Shown: in pieces, positions 62,399 to 64,000 of the stretch
How the letters are laid out: the number at the start of each line of letters is the position of its first letter
Numbering within the stretch: the stretch's first letter is position 1
Assembly: GCF_002013915.1 (NCBI RefSeq)
Contig: NZ_MBTF01000001.1
Coordinates: 496,001-560,000 of the forward strand
Length of the DNA: 64,000 bases
Reading direction: 5' to 3'
Source of the DNA: Mucilaginibacter pedocola
GTDB taxonomy: Bacteria; Bacteroidota; Bacteroidia; Sphingobacteriales; Sphingobacteriaceae
Position numbers and translations under genes: made by a program
Notes under the pieces: generated by a model
What the model was told of the DNA's origin: nothing
The model's database searches: none
What the model saw: the letters and a program-made list of their open reading frames with translations, nothing else

Positions 62399-62553
62399 TG
62401 TTGGACAAATTTAAATCGAGGACTTTGCAAAAGGACGAGATTGCATTTTTGAGCAATCAGCAAGATAAACCGTTGTCCGACAACGGGATCTTGCCCTCCC
62501 TTCCAAAGTCAGTCCGGGGGCATGTTCAAAATCCTCCGAAGTCGGATTTTTAG
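62398..62553 (+). CDS. possible small protein, 51 aa
   Basis: ATG at 62398 overlaps the stop of the preceding gene by one base (TGATG) and runs to TAG at 62551-62553. Coding value is doubtful because it spans the 62470-62486 palindrome, a candidate oriT signal. It starts MLDKFKSRTLQKDE. Confidence 0.3.
   Translation: MLDKFKSRTLQKDEIAFLSNQQDKPLSDNGILPSLPKSVRGHVQNPPKSDF
62470..62486. other. perfect palindrome, candidate oriT part
   Basis: ccgttgtc-c-gacaacgg: two 8-base arms with one central base, about 80 bp before mobC. Nearby text includes gggatcttgccctccc. Mobilization elements often have oriT directly upstream of the mob genes. The nick site cannot be placed. Confidence 0.4.
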
Positions 62554-62565
62554 ATGATGTGAGTT

Positions 62566-62988
62566 ATGGAAAATGAAGAGGAAAACAGATTACGAAAGAT
62601 TACCACGAGGTTTAAACCTGGTGAATATTCGTTGATCGACGGGCGTTTCAAAAAGACACGGTTTCGCAAAATGAGCGAGTACATCAGGTGTGTTCTTTTG
62701 AAAAAACCGATTACGATTAATTACCGTGACAAGTCGATGGACGAGATGCTGGAAGAGCTCTCCTTGCTACGCCGGGAGCTCAATGCCATCGGGAATAATT
62801 TGAACCAGGCAGTCCGTCAGATTAATGCTGCGCATGGCTCCGCAGACAACCGGTTATGGCTGTCACTGATGTCCATCATCGGCACCAAAGTGGACCCGGC
62901 CATCGCGCAGATCAAAGACCGCATGCAAAAATTTTCAGAATTATGGTCGCAAAAATCAAAACCGGACGAAGCATCCTCGGCGCAATAA
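62566..62988 (+). CDS. mobC: relaxosome accessory protein MobC
   Basis: The 140-residue basic protein has the MobC pattern: KITTRFKPGEYSLIDGRFKK, FRKMSEYIRCVLLKK, and LLRRELNAIGNNLNQAVRQIN. It helps the relaxase at oriT. The relaxase start lies 46 bp inside this gene, so the two are coupled. Confidence 0.92.
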   Translation: MENEEENRLRKITTRFKPGEYSLIDGRFKKTRFRKMSEYIRCVLLKKPITINYRDKSMDEMLEELSLLRRELNAIGNNLNQAVRQINAAHGSADNRLWLSLMSIIGTKVDPAIAQIKDRMQKFSELWSQKSKPDEASSAQ

Positions 62989-64000
62989 ATTACAACGAGC
63001 ATAAAGTTCGTTTGGGAAAGGCAGAATTGATCCTGGCACAGGGTTATTTAAAGGATCCGTCTGACCTGTCGTTCAGTGACAAGTTACACCGATTGACCGA
63101 TCTTACAAAACGGAACGAGCGCACGCTGGTCAATGCACTGCACGTTTCGTTGAATTTCGCGGTCGGCGAAAATTTGGAAAAGGATACGCTTCAGCAAATA
63201 GCTGATGAGTACATGGACGGTTTAGGATTTGGTAGGCAACCTTACCTCGTCTACCAGCATCACGATGCCGGGCATCCACACCTCCATTTAGTATCCACCA
63301 ACATTAAGCATGATGGTGAGCGGATCAGTTTTCACTTATTGGCTAACAGGGCGTCAGAGCACTCCCGAAAAAATGTAGAGATCAACTACGGATTAGTAAA
63401 AGCAGAAGATCAGCGGCAAGCTGAAAAAATTACGGGTAAGCTAATATTGGAACCGATCGTTTATGGAAAGTCGGAGACTAAAAGGGCGATCACCAACGTC
63501 ATCAACGGACTAATAAAAACATATAAGTTTACCAGCATGGCAGAATTTAACGCGGTGCTCAACCTATATAATGTGCTAGCGGACCGTGGTGCCAAAGACA
63601 CGCGGATCTATAACAAAAACGGGTTGGTTTATTGGGCACTCGATGCTAGTGGTAATAAGGCCGGTGTACCTATCAAAGCCAGCAGTATTTATGGTAAGCC
63701 GACGCTTAAAACGCTTTCGGATAAATTTCGACTGAACGAGGCCATGCGCAAGCCATTGAAAGCTTCGCTTATTAAAGCTCTTGAACACGCTTTACAAGAT
63801 CAGCCTGGACAGTTACGATTTAAACATCTGCTCAGAGGGAAGGGAATCGATGCCGTGATCCGTAAAAATACCCGAGGATTGATCTATGGGGTAACTTTCA
63901 TTGACCACAACACCGGAGGGGTATTTAAAGGCAGCGACCTCGGTAAAAAATATAGCGCAGCAAATCTGGGCACTATTTTCAGCCTGCCAGGCCATGCGCC
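62943..64000 (+). CDS. mobB: MobA/VirD2-type relaxase, 3' end outside window
   Basis: ATG at 62943 opens a frame that runs past the window end (353 codons seen). It starts MVAKIKTGRSILGAINYNEH, and at about residue 107 has HHDAGHPHLHLV, the three-histidine metal motif of the relaxase nuclease domain. N-terminal ALHVSLNFAVGENL also fits. It nicks oriT and leads the strand in transfer. No mating-pair genes are visible, so transfer would need a helper. Symbol mobB follows usage in this element family. Confidence 0.9.
   Translation, partial: MVAKIKTGRSILGAINYNEHKVRLGKAELILAQGYLKDPSDLSFSDKLHRLTDLTKRNERTLVNALHVSLNFAVGENLEKDTLQQIADEYMDGLGFGRQPYLVYQHHDAGHPHLHLVSTNIKHDGERISFHLLANRASEHSRKNVEINYGLVKAEDQRQAEKITGKLILEPIVYGKSETKRAITNVINGLIKTYKFTSMAEFNAVLNLYNVLADRGAKDTRIYNKNGLVYWALDASGNKAGVPIKASSIYGKPTLKTLSDKFRLNEAMRKPLKASLIKALEHALQDQPGQLRFKHLLRGKGIDAVIRKNTRGLIYGVTFIDHNTGGVFKGSDLGKKYSAANLGTIFSLPGHA

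Larger units (their letters stand above)
49745..64000. mobile_element. integrative and mobilizable element inserted at tRNA-Met, right end outside the window
   Basis: The region starts at the 3' end of tRNA-Met with a tyrosine recombinase gene and ends, at the window edge, in mobC and a relaxase. Between them lie anti-phage-type cargo genes with lower GC than the flanking core. Integration in a tRNA gene, an HTH (Xis-like) gene beside mobC, and a relaxase without visible type IV secretion genes fit a mobilizable element of the Bacteroidetes type. The other boundary and the matching repeat of the tRNA end must lie beyond base 64,000. Confidence 0.8.

Noticed and set aside
1..64000. rRNA operon, 6S, tmRNA or RNase P RNA
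   Set aside because: No conserved core of these RNAs was seen in a read of both strands; only one tRNA was found.

Overview
The window looks like chromosome of a Bacteroidetes bacterium of the Sphingobacteriaceae, most like Mucilaginibacter or Pedobacter; the genus is an inference. Reasons: TAnnTTTG-type -7 boxes with almost no Shine-Dalgarno sequences, many short lipoproteins and signal-peptide proteins typical of that phylum, a propeller-type (two-component regulator propeller) histidine kinase, a CTnDOT-like integrase lacking the first catalytic Arg, and several intergenic palindromic repeat families.

Bases 1 to about 43,200 are an ordinary core region with many short operons: an M50-type protease (cut by the window edge) with a YciO/TsaC protein, YceI, sucC, a LolD-type ATPase with two small partners, an S41 protease, an acyl-CoA carboxylase beta subunit, an M19 dipeptidase, trxB, a purK...purE run interrupted by a TlpA-like thioredoxin, icd, argB-proC, YitT, a 1180-residue sensor kinase, mgtE, bioB, a secreted DUF62 protein, a pair of M16 peptidases, a Crp-family regulator, a GH43 glycosidase and an ABC-F ATPase. 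Several gaps hold dispersed inverted repeats, and convergent genes share hairpin terminators.

Bases 43,386-45,826 are a small AT-rich island of three same-strand genes: a SIR2-like protein, a DUF2971 protein and an HNH-type zinc-finger protein. It looks like a compact candidate defence cassette. A possible 50-residue gene remnant lies beside it. Core-like genes resume with a TetX-like flavin monooxygenase under an AraC regulator, an ElaA acetyltransferase and a tRNA-Met(CAT).

An integrative mobilizable element starts at the tRNA (about 49,745) and runs past the window end. It carries a tyrosine recombinase, then cargo, then an excisionase-like HTH gene, mobC and a MobA/VirD2-type relaxase (cut by the window end). 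The cargo is almost all of defence type: a Shedu-type nuclease fused to a shortened helicase-like ATPase domain, a membrane PutAbiC-like abortive-infection protein, and a five-gene, tightly overlapping minus-strand operon. That operon encodes a SIS-HAD fusion, a phosphoribosyltransferase-like protein, an ORC/CDC6-like P-loop ATPase, an unrecognised Rossmann-like protein and a PfkB-family sugar/nucleoside kinase. The gene content suggests an ATPase-controlled pathway that makes or consumes a phosphorylated sugar- or nucleoside-like compound. It is the best candidate here for a poorly described conflict system.
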